NCBI GenBank assembly: GCA_963675955.2
Contig: CAXXVR010000009.1
Location: 1,659,352 to 1,723,351, forward strand
Direction: 5' to 3'
Length of the DNA stretch: 64,000 bases
Origin: Desulfocicer sp963675955
GTDB lineage: Bacteria > Desulfobacterota > Desulfobacteria > Desulfobacterales > Desulfobacteraceae
Shown here: in pieces, positions 50,801 through 61,801 of the stretch
Layout: each line of letters begins with the position of its first letter
Numbering within the stretch: the first letter of the stretch is position 1
Made by a program: the position numbers and the translations under genes
The notes under the pieces: generated by a model
Databases searched by the model: none
Told to the model about the DNA's origin: nothing
The model's input: the letters and a program-made list of their open reading frames with translations, nothing else

Positions 50801-53800
50801 TTGTTTCAAAATTATTTTAGTTGGCTTGGTTTCTGAGTATAATAATGCAAATAAAATAAGTGAATGTGTTAATGAATGCCCTACAAACTTAAATTTAGTT
50901 TAGTCAATTGTTTCTAATCTTTGCTTACCTTGTCATGAAGATTGCAATCCTTTACAATGTACTGTAGGAAGTTATGAAGGAGATAATAGTGATAAATGCT
51001 TATCATGTGCTGATTCATTAAAATTTTTAGATGGTTTTTTCATAAAGTTAAATAACTTATTTAGGAAATTTATTGGATGGAGGATTATGTGTTGAATCTT
51101 TGTTTTGCTCAACAAAAAGTTTTAATTGGAATATCTTATAATTTATTAAATAGTTGCATTAACATCAAACAAAAATTATGATTTAAAAATAAATTAATGT
51201 GTTGATTCATGTCCCTATGGAATGATGCCAAATTCTTAATTTATTTGTGCAGAATGTTATTCAACATGTTTGACTTGCTAACGTCCTTATGATTCTGCTG
51301 CTTGTTTAACTTGCAAGCAAACAAACAATTTTGTTTATAAAAATGAGGGAGAAAACTGTGGGCCTTGCATCAATGCACAGGATTGTTGATCTTATGGCTC
51401 TTTAGGTAAAATTAATTAGTTAATGTGAATAAATAATAGCGGCCGTTGAATCTGATATCAATCCTGCCGAAATAAATGAATGTGCTGAATGTCCAGAAGG
51501 TTATATTTCAAATTCAATTACTAATATTTGTGTTAAATGTAATTTATTTTAATGTTATTTATTTTTTCAAGGTACTACTGAAATATAAAATTTCTAGAAA
51601 TTAGATTGTGTTACTCAAGAGAACTGCATTTCCAGTGGCTTTAAAATAGTTGGAGACTACTGCTATAAAGTATGTCCAATTGGAACATTTTCAAATGGAA
51701 ATTATTGTACTGGTTGCTTTCCAAGTTGCTCTGAATTTATCCATTTAATACAATTTCAAGAAATATTTTCAAAGATTGGCAAATAACTATTATTTCCTTT
51801 TAACGATCCAATTTCAGCTCTTTATAATCTAGAATATCCTTTGAAATAATTCACAATGATCACTAGATTTTAACTAACTGGAATTCCAGAGGAAGTTGAA
51901 GAAGGAGTTGAAGTCAGAAAACAAATTTATAGGATAACTTCAAATATCGCAGGGGATGATTTCAGTGAGCGTGATTAGATATTTGCTTTATTTATAAATT
52001 CAAATTCAGAATTAATAAGTTAGTTTAATTCTCCCAAACTATTAGAAATTCAACGCTAAGAAATTACTGATTTATCTGTAGAATATATTCATATTTTTAC
52101 AAGAGAAATGGAAACCAAATTTTAGACAAAAGTCTATTTGTTTAAAATTATTATTCAAAATGGAGAGGAATTATTTGAATTAGTAGATCAATCAGAGATT
52201 ATTGAAAATGACAATGCTAACTATATTGAAAAGTAAGGTAGTTATATTTATTTTGGATGGAAAAAAACAGCATAAAAAATACTCAATTTCGAGGGAGTGC
52301 TTAATGATGTCAAAGTATTTACTAATACCTCTCTATTGGATTACAATTCATTAAAAGGAAAATTATGTGATTATGACGAATATAGTTTTTTAATCAAAAA
52401 AGATTGTCTGAAATGCTTCAATGATTGTAGAACATGCTCTCTTCAAAAGACTAATTGCACTAGTTGTGCCTAAGGGAAATATCTTTATTAGAATGCATGC
52501 TATGCTACATGCCCAAATGATTTGTATCATGTGTAAGAATCAATGAATTGTATTTTGAACTGCAAAGCTGGTAATTTAAATTTTTAATAAATTAAAATTA
52601 AAGGATTTTATCCCTCAGAAGACATTAAAAAGCAATGTCTTCCTTGTTATACTTCAATGTTACATTGTTCAGAATGTACTTCAGAGTTTGTTTGCACAAA
52701 ATGTAATGAACATTATTATTTTAATTTAAATAAAAAAACTTGTATCGCTTGCGATGAAACCTGTGAAATTTGTTAATACGATACTGGGTAGTGCACTTAA
52801 TGCATATAAGGATACTATTAAAAATAAGGGAAATGCTTATAATAAGATTCAATCATCGGTTGTTTGTAAAAAGAAATTACATAGATTGGAGGAAGTACTA
52901 TTGGTTCAATAAATTAACTACTTTCATTTGTGATAAATAATGAAATGTTTATTGCTTCGGCGACTTAATTTGATTTTACCATTCGAATCTGGGATGTTCA
53001 AACTGGAGGACTAATAAGAGTTTTAGAGGGTCACTCCACTGAAATATCTTAATTATTATTTGTTGAGAATTTGAATTATTTAGTCAGCTCAGGAATTTCT
53101 GATTTAATTATTTGGAATATAGAAAAGTAAAAAATCGTAAAGATGCTTTAATTCCCAAACAAATATAACTATTTTACTTTTAATATTGCTTCAAAAACAA
53201 TAATAATCTTACAAAATATCTAACACCAGGAAAGCCTTAATTGCCTTGCTAAAATTGATCTCACATCAGATTTATCTTCTACTTCTATTATGAATTTTAC
53301 TGCATCCAAATAAGAAAAATTGCTCTCTTCTGTCAAATAATTATATGATTCTAATCATATTTTAGTGTAAGGACCAAAGTTCATTATGATATTAGATATT
53401 GATTCTTAAACAATAGTAAAAGAATATGTGATCTCAGATATATCCATCACTAAACTTGAAATACTATACGATAAAGTAGATTATTGTTTATTAGCCATTG
53501 GCCCTCAATTAAAATTGCTGTATGTATACGATAACAATGATTTTCAATTGATTAATTAATTTACTTAAAATATTATTAATATTTAAGAAGTGTATTCACT
53601 GGATACAACAAACAATCATAATTTGGTAATTTTAAACTTTGAGAATGGAATAGTGCTGCTTTTTAATTATGTGTAACTAGTTACTGTGACTTCCATTCTT
53701 CCTTCTGACTCGCTTTATGGTTTCAAATATTATATTTTTTATCATCTTATTGATTTATCTAAGGTTATTACCATACTTCAGCTTTTACAAGTTCAACATC

Positions 53801-56800
53801 CTACTGGATAAGTGTTGCTTATAATGATAATGTTGATGAAAGTGAATCAGCATAAACTTAATTTCTTTAAACTATTAGAATTTTTAATTATAAAACAGGA
53901 AAGCATCTTCTTGATTTAAATAGTAGGCTCTCGGCTAGTAATATGAAATGTCTGCCTCTTTTGAATCAAGAATCATAAATTTGTCTAGGAGGGGTTAATG
54001 ATATATTAACAAATATTACTAAAATTTCTTATTATAATATCACATCCGGTTATTAAGAAAAAATTAAATACTTAACAACAATCAATTCAAATTGGATCAA
54101 AGGAATTATTTTAACAAACCAATATTAAATATTATGTCTCAGTGATCATAGTTTGCTTTATTTGGATTACAATCTTGCTTTCGTAAAAAAAGTTAATTTA
54201 TTCCCACAAGATGCAACACTGGAAAGGTGTTTGCAAGTAGATACTAAGCAATATGGATCAATTATTATTATTGTTACATTATTTTCAATTTAATTACTTT
54301 TTAGGGGTATCATAACAATTTATTCTTTTCAATTTATTCTGGAACAAGCCATACTCTTCTGAATACAGTGAACACCGAATATCCTCTCGGGACACTATTA
54401 CGGCTGTTTAAAACTTCGTCTTTAATTGCTAGCAAAGGTATAGTGACTTCTTAAAGTAGGCCCATAATTTGGAACTTAAATGAGGACAATGTTAAACCTA
54501 TTTGGATGATTAAACCTTATAATTCTCTTATTGGATGTACAGGAATTGGTTTTTATATCGACCCATATACCTCGAATTACTTTACTTTAACTATGTGGTA
54601 TGATTATTATTTTTGTTTAATTTTTTTTTTCTAAGGCGTGATTTAAATTATTTTATTTTATTTTTCAACTAAACAACAACCGAGGGAATAATGTCTTCAG
54701 GGTTCTACTTTAAATTGGATTTTTATTCAGGAGGTGGGATTATTCAATAAATTGAAGGAACAAAATTATTATTATTGAATGATGGAAATTTTGCTGTTAA
54801 ATTATTTAATATAGAGAATGGAGAAATAATATCTTAATTAAAACAAGGGTTTGGCAGCTCATGGATAACCTTTGGAGATGAATGGGATATATTAGATATC
54901 ACTTGAGACAAAGTGTTTATTTTTTATTAAAAATTTAAGACACCTGATAATTATAATATAATGATTTCTAAAATTGATGATAATTAAAATTCAATTCGGT
55001 TTGGATAAATTTATGGAGAGGGATTGGACTATCATTTCACCTTTTATGATTATTGTGATACATCTTATTCCGATTTGGAGTTTAATTCTTTGTTAAAATA
55101 TAATGAAGTATATGAACAAAACCTCAATGATTTTAACGCTTAATTTTCATTATTCGCCTTGTACAACTTTGGAGAATGCGAAATTAAGAGTGTTACTCTT
55201 AATATTTTGTTTTTTAGTGGAAAAGAGTGTGCAGTAACTTAATAAACAATAAATTTAGCACTCACAATTAATATCGATTCTTTCTAATAAATTAAGAGCA
55301 AATACTTAAACATTGGGACGTTTAATGGAAATAGTAAGTCAACATTGATTTGGAGCTTGAATCAAATTATTATTTAGAACTTTGATGAAATAACAATTCA
55401 AAATATACATTTCGCTGTAAAAGATCTAAAAATTGATAATTGTTTGACAATAGAAAGTGATAATTCAGAGGCAGTTCTTTATTTAAGGAATATTCTTTTT
55501 TTCTAAGAAGTAATATCTATATCATCCCAAATAACTCTTTTAAAACTGGCAGTTAATGGAATTTATCTTGAGAATATTGAAATATAATCTTCATAAATAA
55601 GCAATCTAAAAGCAATTTCCATTGAGTAAACAAATGGGCTAATCTCAATTAAAAATTTCAAAATTAGTTCTTCTGAAATTACAAACTCCACAATATTTTC
55701 AATAATCCCGTCAGGATTGTATCCTAAAAATTACTTAAATATTATTGAAATTGTAATTGAGGACAGTACTTTCAATTCAAGTTAATTTATTTATGGAAAT
55801 GGATTTGAAGAAGCCAGAATTTATTCTATTTAAATAACAGAATGTGCTTTTGTCCAAAATTTAAATGAGGAGATTTTATTTATTTAAACAGATAATTGGA
55901 ATGTGAATAAAGTGTTAATGGTCGATAATAACATTTCTATTAAATCATTATTTGGTAACAATAAAGAAGAAAATACGGAAAATCCAAGCTTCTAATTATC
56001 AGAATTAAATATTGAAAATAATGTCTTTAATTTTTCTTATTCTGGGTAGTTAGTTTTTCTTAATATTACAAATGAGAATTCGAAGCATACTTTTATGATA
56101 AATTCAACTGCTTTATGGAACAATTAATTTTAATATAGCAATAATTTGCTTGAAGAATCAAATTATATTTGCTTTTTAGTTTAGGCCTCACAACTAACAG
56201 ACATCTATATCAGTAATCTTACGATAAAAAGTAATCTAGGAATGTATTAGTAAGGAATTTTTGAAATAAATAATTTACAATTGACAAATGTTGTGTTTAA
56301 TGAGTCTTTTATTAGTGATTTAAGTAGTTTCATGCTTTTAACAAATTGTTAGATAGAACTTAAAAATGTTGAATTTAATAATACACTCAAAACATATAGC
56401 CTTGTGAATTAAGATAAAGTTGAGATCGCTTCCATTATCTTAATGCAATCCTCTTTGACTGCTGATAATTTAACTTTTACTAATTCAAATCTTTAATCCT
56501 TGTTTATCTATAGTTCTTCTGAATTAAAAACAGAAATATCAAACAGTCTATTTTCTAATATAACTTGTAGTCTTTGTCATGGAGCAGCGTTGTAATAATA
56601 ATATGGAATCTTGTAAATCACTTCCAGTGAATTCAAATAATGTTAAAGCTTTGCTGGTGGTGCATTATGGCTATTAAATTTGGAATCCTTGAGTTCATTA
56701 TCATAGAGTACCTTTTTGAATAATACATGTCTAAAGAACGGCGGAGCTTTAAAGATAATTGAAAGTCATATAAGTATTTCATCAGTGATGTTTTTAAAGA

Positions 56801-59800
56801 ATAATGCAAGTTTAGATGGAGGGGCAATTTATTTCTAAGGAAGCCCAACAACATTATATGAATTTGAACTCGGAGAAAATTTGATTTTTGAAAGGAATAA
56901 TGCAAATGTGGGGGCTTGTGTTTTCTATTCTTAATAATATCCAAGAATTAAAAACTATTCTTCTATTGTTTTTTCTAATAATACAGCCAAATACTTTGGA
57001 TCAAAAATAAGCTCAATGTCTCCAAAGAAAATAAAATTATTAGCTGATATATTACTTACAAAAGCACTCTAATTTGCAAATGACTTCAGTGCAAACAATC
57101 AATATATTGATCAGGAAGTTAGCATTCTGGATATTTATAGCAATAATCTAATTGATTTTAATTTGATATTTTAGCTCTTTGATGAAGATGACGAACTCAT
57201 AGAAAACTATGACGAATACTTGAAATCCACTACGTGGTTATATTTGGATATGAATTATACAAATTTAAGCGATAGTGAGTAGAGTTATTATTCAATTCTT
57301 GGTTAAAAAAGTATAAAATAAACTTCGATTGATAATATCAAAGGGTAATGTTATCAGTTTAAAAGTTTGTCTTTTATTGGTAAGCCTAACACTTCGATTT
57401 CTTTAACAATAAAATGCTCTAATATTAAATAATACGATTCATAAACTCTGAGAGCTTCATCAAATTACTCCTTTGATAAAATCAGTTTAATGTTTAGTTT
57501 CTGCCATTCTGGCTAAATCACAATTGATGATAATCTAACTACTGTTTGTTATTCATGTCCAAATTCTTAATACTCTTTATCAACTGATGAACTTTAATGC
57601 AACTCTTGCCCAGAAGGGGCCAATTGCTTAGGAGAAGATTAAATTGAAATCAATTCAGGGTATTGGCGGCCTTATGAAAATTCTTCAAAAATTGTTGCTT
57701 GCATAAACAAGATTTCAAATTGTTAAAAAACTAGTAGTAAGACAAGTGAATCAAATTCAACAAGAATGCTGCAAATAGCACAATAATCAGGAGAATTTGG
57801 TAATAATTTATGTTCAGAAGGGTATATTGGATATTCATGCGATGATTGTGATAAATATGCGGAATTTTGGCAAGATAAATACTTTAATTCTGCTTAATAT
57901 AGCTGCAAAAAATGTTCAGTTGCATAACGCCCTGTTCTCCTTAGCATTTTTATATGTATTATGTATTTAATATTTGGATTTCTAGCATTATAATCTTATT
58001 ATTCTTAAAAAAAAAAAAGTCTAAAATAAATGGTTTACTTTAAGTTCTTTATAAATCATTTGTAAATTTTTGTGATGATTGAAACAATTGTTATAAATCA
58101 AATCATGATGAAATTTAAATTCAATGAAAATGTGAATTTTAGTTTCTTTTTCTAAATTGTAAATTTCATTGCTTATGGAATGGAAATGCAAATTGCTGCA
58201 TTAGACTGTTTTTTAACTTTAGTATTACCAAAAGATCACCTTCCATATTTAAGAATTATTATTTCATTTCTAATTTTATTGTTTACTGCTTTTACTTTAA
58301 TACTAATTTTCAATCTAAAAAGAAAGTTTTTTACCCAAAAAACAATTATAACAAATGAAGATTAATTCGGTATTAAACAATAAACTCCTTAATTATAAAA
58401 CGACGATGAAAATTTAAGCATAAAATCATAATTAAGTTAAGATAATACATCATAATAATTGTTTAAATATACATTAATTTTCTATTATTTTTTAACATTA
58501 CCGATTTATTTTAAGCTCTTGTTTAGATCATCTTGGTGTAAAACCTTGGATTTGGATGATATTGGAATAAAATTGAAATATCTTCATAGTAATGCATCTG
58601 TTGACTGTTTAACATCAACTCATTTAATTTACTTATTTTTAATTATTATTCCGATATGACTCATTTATTTTGTTTGGATACTATTTATAATTTTTAGGAA
58701 TATCCTAAACAAAAAAAAGGAGATTTGTTATTAATTATTCTTTTATGAATATAAAAAAAAATATTGCTACTGGGAAATCGTAAAAATTATCCTAAAATGC
58801 GGAGTTTAATTTATTCTCATTAGCTAAGAAAGTTGGATCTCTCTAAAAAGTACTTTCTTAACAATTTTATTAAGCATATATATGCTCGTTATTTTAAATT
58901 ACTAACCATATAGGAAATAAATTTTTAATAAAGCTGAATTTTTGAGCATTCTTTTAAACTTTTTTGCCTTATAATGTGCTTAATCTATTTACAAATCTGA
59001 AGATAATTACGAAAGACTCACATTTTTTTTCTTTTTATTCTTTTTCACTTTAATCTATTTGTTGTATTTGCTTTATCTTTCATTCTATGTAGAAATTATT
59101 TTTTATGCAGAAAAAGTGAAATTACAATATTAATTAGTGCTATAAATTGTTCATCATAAAAAGGTTTTCAAGCGAAAATCTTCAATTAAAGAAACGATAA
59201 TATCTTTGCGCTAAAATAAATCGATTAAATAATTATAACAGACCATTAAATCAACGAAATTAGACTCAGATTTTTTACAATCCTTTTATTCTTAACTAAA
59301 ATCTCTTGAACATTAAATTAATTAGGATAAAATGGAATGCAAATAATTAAAATTAAAAAATATTCACCCAAAAAAGATGCAAATTTCTAATTAAGGGATC
59401 GTCTTAAAAAGTATTTTTAATGTCCCTTAGGATAATAATAATGATATCGAAATACAAATTGATTTAGAAAGTGAAAACAAGATTGAAAATTCTTTCTTAA
59501 CAATCTTGAATTAAAGTCAGATTGAAGATAGTTTCTTTTGTTAATTTTTAATTTTAATTTAGCATTCATTCTTTCAAGCAATCAAGAAACTTTAAATGAT
59601 GAAAATGTGTCGTATTTGATTAAAATTACCCTAAAAGATATGGATGCGATAAATTAAACATTTAATTATCCGCTAAAAATAAATATTAAATTGCAGTAAT
59701 ATTTTTAATAATATATTAATTATTTTTCAGAATTTTGAATGACGAAGGCCAACTTAAGGTAATTAATTGTTATAAAAAAATGTATTTAAATATTTATTCA

Positions 59801-60136
59801 TTTATGAATTGCTCTAACATAATTTTATTCTAAAAGCCGAGCAATTAATAAGAATTTGAAGACAAATTTATTGCAAAAACTAATTATGTATCATCTCTAA
59901 ATATTTTAAAACAGCATTTTACCAATATTCAAATTTGTTAAGAAGAATAAACATATAGCGGGAATTTGTATTTTTATTTTTCTTGCTAGTTAGTGCGAGT
60001 TCTCTTTGAAATTAAATTTGAAGAAAATGAAGGAAGATTAAAAATTAGTCTTACCAATTGTAATTTAAAGGAAACAGACCTTTAAGGAATAGCTAAAAAT
60101 ATAATTGAAATGTTCAAATTAATATTAATAAATTGA
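32803..60136 (+). CDS. Giant modular cell-surface receptor (LamG/furin/WD40/beta-helix/multi-TM)
   Basis: The start MLFTTTLFLLIFSAYS is a signal peptide. Modules in order: (1) LamG-like beta-sandwiches alternating with furin-like Cys clusters, 33120-43620; (2) tandem Cys-rich repeats, 43620-51700; (3) one more LamG-like module, 51750-52400, and Cys clusters to 52870; (4) a WD40-like propeller, 52880-54650; (5) a beta-helix with repeated short strands, 54700-57520; (6) a Cys-rich cap (CYSCPNSQYSL, then CPEGANCLGEDQ, then GYWRPYENS); (7) a multi-pass membrane region, 57930-59110; (8) a charged cytosolic tail ending FKLILIN with TGA at 60134-60136. Similar large GPCR-like proteins with Cys-rich and pectin-lyase-like ectodomains are known in oligohymenophoran ciliates. 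Dozens of short introns are present. In-frame TGA at conserved Trp sites occurs repeatedly (for example 35743-35745). I found no internal stop followed by a new signal peptide, so I call one gene of roughly 8,500 residues, but two or more genes cannot be excluded. Confidence 0.6.
33120..43620 (+). repeat. About ten LamG-like + furin-like Cys module pairs
   Basis: Each unit is about 1 kb. A LamG/concanavalin-like fold (strands such as FPYLPFNGTLSLKVYHEL and FGQTWFNFLGEISWARLYF) is followed by a cluster of the form C-x3-C-x2-C-[FYL]-G-[PS]-x4-C-x2-C. Clusters start near 33825, 34855, 35920, 37235, 38290, 39370, 40505, 41540, 42570 and 43615. Within clusters the word CYETCPxGT recurs. Such modules typically mediate extracellular adhesion or ligand binding. 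Copies are clearly homologous but well diverged. Confidence 0.75.
44629..44659 (+). other. Repeat-boundary intron (31 nt)
   Basis: GT...TTAG intron in phase 1. It joins CLEG to YCSSPDN. Confidence 0.8.
44810..44839 (+). other. Repeat-boundary intron (30 nt)
   Basis: GT...TTAG intron in phase 1. It joins CKLG to YCKDELF. Confidence 0.8.
44984..45016 (+). other. Repeat-boundary intron (33 nt)
   Basis: GT...TAAG intron in phase 1. It joins CEIG to YCGGAKQ and contains a TGA that would otherwise sit in frame. Confidence 0.8.
47753..47783 (+). other. Repeat-boundary intron (31 nt)
   Basis: GT...TTAG intron in phase 1. It joins CPEG to YCGAKLK. Confidence 0.8.
51750..52400 (+). other. LamG-like module 11 of the giant receptor
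   Basis: A beta-rich stretch (LLFPFNDPISALYNLEYPL, then QIFALFINSNSELISQF, then GSYIYFGWKK and FEGVLNDVKVF) has the same order of strands as the earlier LamG modules and is followed by CLKCFNDCRTCS. Its place after the long Cys-repeat array shows that modules were reused. Confidence 0.55.
52880..54650 (+). other. WD40-like propeller segment of the giant receptor
   Basis: A recognisable WD repeat occurs (FDFTIRIWDVQTGGLIRVLE, then GHSTEISQLLFVENLNYLVS, then DLIIWNIEKQKIVKML). Weaker blades follow. By position it lies between the signal peptide and the membrane region, so it should be extracellular. One or two introns interrupt it (around 53740 and 54290). Confidence 0.65.
54700..57520 (+). 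other. Parallel beta-helix (pectin-lyase-like) segment of the giant receptor
   Basis: Short alternating hydrophobic strands with Asn/Ser turns repeat through about 900 codons (LENIEIQSSQ, then ISIKNFKISSSEITNSTIFS, then NTCLKNGGALKIIESHISIS). This is typical of right-handed beta-helices. In ciliate surface proteins such a fold commonly precedes a Cys-rich cap and a multi-pass domain, as here. Confidence 0.65.
57530..59530 (+). other. Cys-rich cap, multi-pass membrane region and cytosolic tail
   Basis: A cluster of Cys pairs (CPNSQ, CNSCPEGANC, CSEGYIGYSCDDC, CKKCS) precedes about seven hydrophobic helices, including LLSIFICIMYLIFGFLAL, YLRIIISFLILLFTAFTLIL, HLIYLFLIIIPIWLIYF and FFFFLFFFTLIYLLYLLYL. 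A basic, coiled-coil-prone tail follows (KRKSSIKETIISLRQNKSIK). The topology resembles a GPCR-like protein; the family was not identified. Confidence 0.6.
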
Positions 60137-60319
60137 AAAAATGATTTATTATTTCCAAATTTTAAATAAATACTAATTTAAATATTAAAAATTTTTTTTA
60201 TACACCGACTATTTTAAGTAATTTTTAAATATAATATTTTTGACATTTTTTACATTTTATAATTTAAGCTTTTTATTAATTATTAATTTGAGATTATAAA
60301 TTTTTAAAAATTTTGGAGT

Positions 60320-60545
60320 ATTTCATTTTCTGTTCAAAAGGATATTCATTACTTTTATTTGCGAGACAAGTAGAAAAAATGTAAGAAATAAAATTATAAA
60401 ATACTCTTTGCCTTAAATGCGATGTAACAAATTGCCAGGATGTGGTGAAGAAGGAATAAAGAATTTGGTTCAGTTGATTGTATAATTAATAATGCTGGAA
60501 CAATGTAATAAAGCATTGATCCTTCTACCCAAAACTTAGAAGAAC
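60320..60545 (+). pseudogene. SDR locus B copy 1: fragment
   Basis: The fragment matches SDR codons from the region SSKGYPLLLLARQVEKM through DPSTQ-LEE, with internal deletions (for example after CDVTN) and no start codon. It then jumps directly into the duplicated 3' flank. It corresponds by position to the intact copy A1 at 31113. Confidence 0.8.
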
Positions 60546-60717
60546 AAAATTACATTATTTAAATAAAATCTAATAATTGTTTTTTATTTTAATTTATTAC
60601 TAACATATTGTATATTAATAAATAATATATGTGTCAATTATATTGAATTTGAATATTTTTTATTAAAATATAAATAAAATTTTAATTAAATATTTAAATT
60701 TTGCTTTTTAATCTTGA
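60546..60717. repeat. Duplicated 3' flank of SDR (locus B)
   Basis: Homologous to 31840-31987. It contains the word TCTTGA (60712-60717) that matches the breakpoint of the locus A truncation. Confidence 0.75.
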
Positions 60718-60772
60718 AATTTATTTAGAAACAATAATAATTATTAGTGAAAATACAAATTAATTTAAGTGA

Positions 60773-61495
60773 ATGGAAAAGAAACTCATTGTAATTACTG
60801 GTGCAAGTTCTGGGATTGGAGCAGCAACCGCCTAATTTTTTTCTTCGAAAGGATATCCATTGCTTTTACTTGCGAGACAAGTAGAAAAAATGTAAGAAAT
60901 GAAATTATCAAATGCTCTTTGCCTAAAATGTGATGTAACAAAATTCAATGAATTGCAAGAATGCATTGATGAAGGAATAAAAGCATTTGGTCCAGTTGAT
61001 TGTATCATTAATAACGCAGCAGCGATGCAACAAAGTCTTGATCCTTCAACCTAAAGCTTAGAGGAATGAAACTAAATGATTGAAACAAATTGCAAGGGTC
61101 TTTTGAATGGAATCAAAGCAGTTTTACCAGTGATGAAAGAGCAAAAACAGGGTACAATAATAAATATTAGTTCTGTAGCTGGTAAAAAAACAAAGCCTGG
61201 TGCATCTATATATCGTGGGACTAAATATTTTGTGCATGCTGTTTCTGAAGCAATGAGATAAGATCTCTCAGGAAGTAATATTAGAGTCATTACAATCGCT
61301 CCTGGGATAACTAAAACTGGTTTGTTTAGTCATCTAACAAATGAATGGGCCATAAATAAATATCAAGAATTAATAGAAAAAGAAATATGTATTTCTCCAA
61401 AAGAAGTAGTTTCTGCTATTGATTTTGCTTATAGTATGCCTTAATCATGCTGTGTTAGAGAAATAGTTCTTTCAGCTACTAAATAATACTTATGA
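60773..61495 (+). CDS. SDR-family oxidoreductase, locus B copy 2 (intact)
   Basis: This copy has 240 residues, the same length and frame as the copy at 31113. It carries TGASSGIG, LARQVEKM (Arg changed to Gln in the cofactor loop), NISS and YRGTK, and ends ATKQYL with TGA at 61493-61495. NNAG has become NNAA. The conserved Trp of EEWNQMI is encoded by TGA (61067-61069), which in a standard ciliate code would truncate the protein at residue 98. It is intact apart from that, so TGA is taken as Trp. It may be partly redundant with the A1 copy. Confidence 0.85.
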
Positions 61496-61801
61496 AAACA
61501 AATATCATAAATGTTAAAGAATTTCATTTATTTTAATTACAGTTTAAAATATAAAATATAAAAGTAAAAACGTAGTAAAATTTAAACTCCTGCGGTAAGA
61601 ATCCTCTATTTTATTATTAAATTATATTTTACTATCTTTCTAATAAATTTTTATATTTTTCTCAAAAGAATGATTAAAAATAACTCTTATTTTTTAATAA
61701 TTAAAATCTTTTAGTTTTTAGTTTGGTGTTTAAATTCAAAATTCTAACTATTTTTAATAAACTTTTTTTTAAAAATTCAAAAATATAACTCAAATCATTA
61801 A
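61496..61801. other. AT-rich spacer upstream of the kinase gene
   Basis: 306 bp with no gene seen. It holds the SDR 3' end and the kinase promoter. Confidence 0.45.

Larger units (their letters stand above)
43620..51700 (+). repeat. Tandem Cys-rich (furin-like) repeats with position-conserved introns
   Basis: The unit is about 40-50 residues: Y-C-G-x-P-x3-C-I-x5-I-x2-C-x2-C-x3-G-x2-C-x2-C-x3-Y-Y-L-S-x5-C-x3-C-x-E-G. From about 44 to 48 kb, many units are separated by a 30-37 nt phase-1 intron that splits the Gly codon just before the Tyr-Cys. Placed examples are 44629-44659, 44810-44839, 44984-45016 and 47753-47783. After about 48.6 kb the repeats run longer without introns. Confidence 0.8.

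Noticed and set aside
43620..51700. Splitting the Cys-rich region into many small genes
   Set aside because: Repeats continue across each candidate boundary with short GT-AG introns in register and no new signal peptide.
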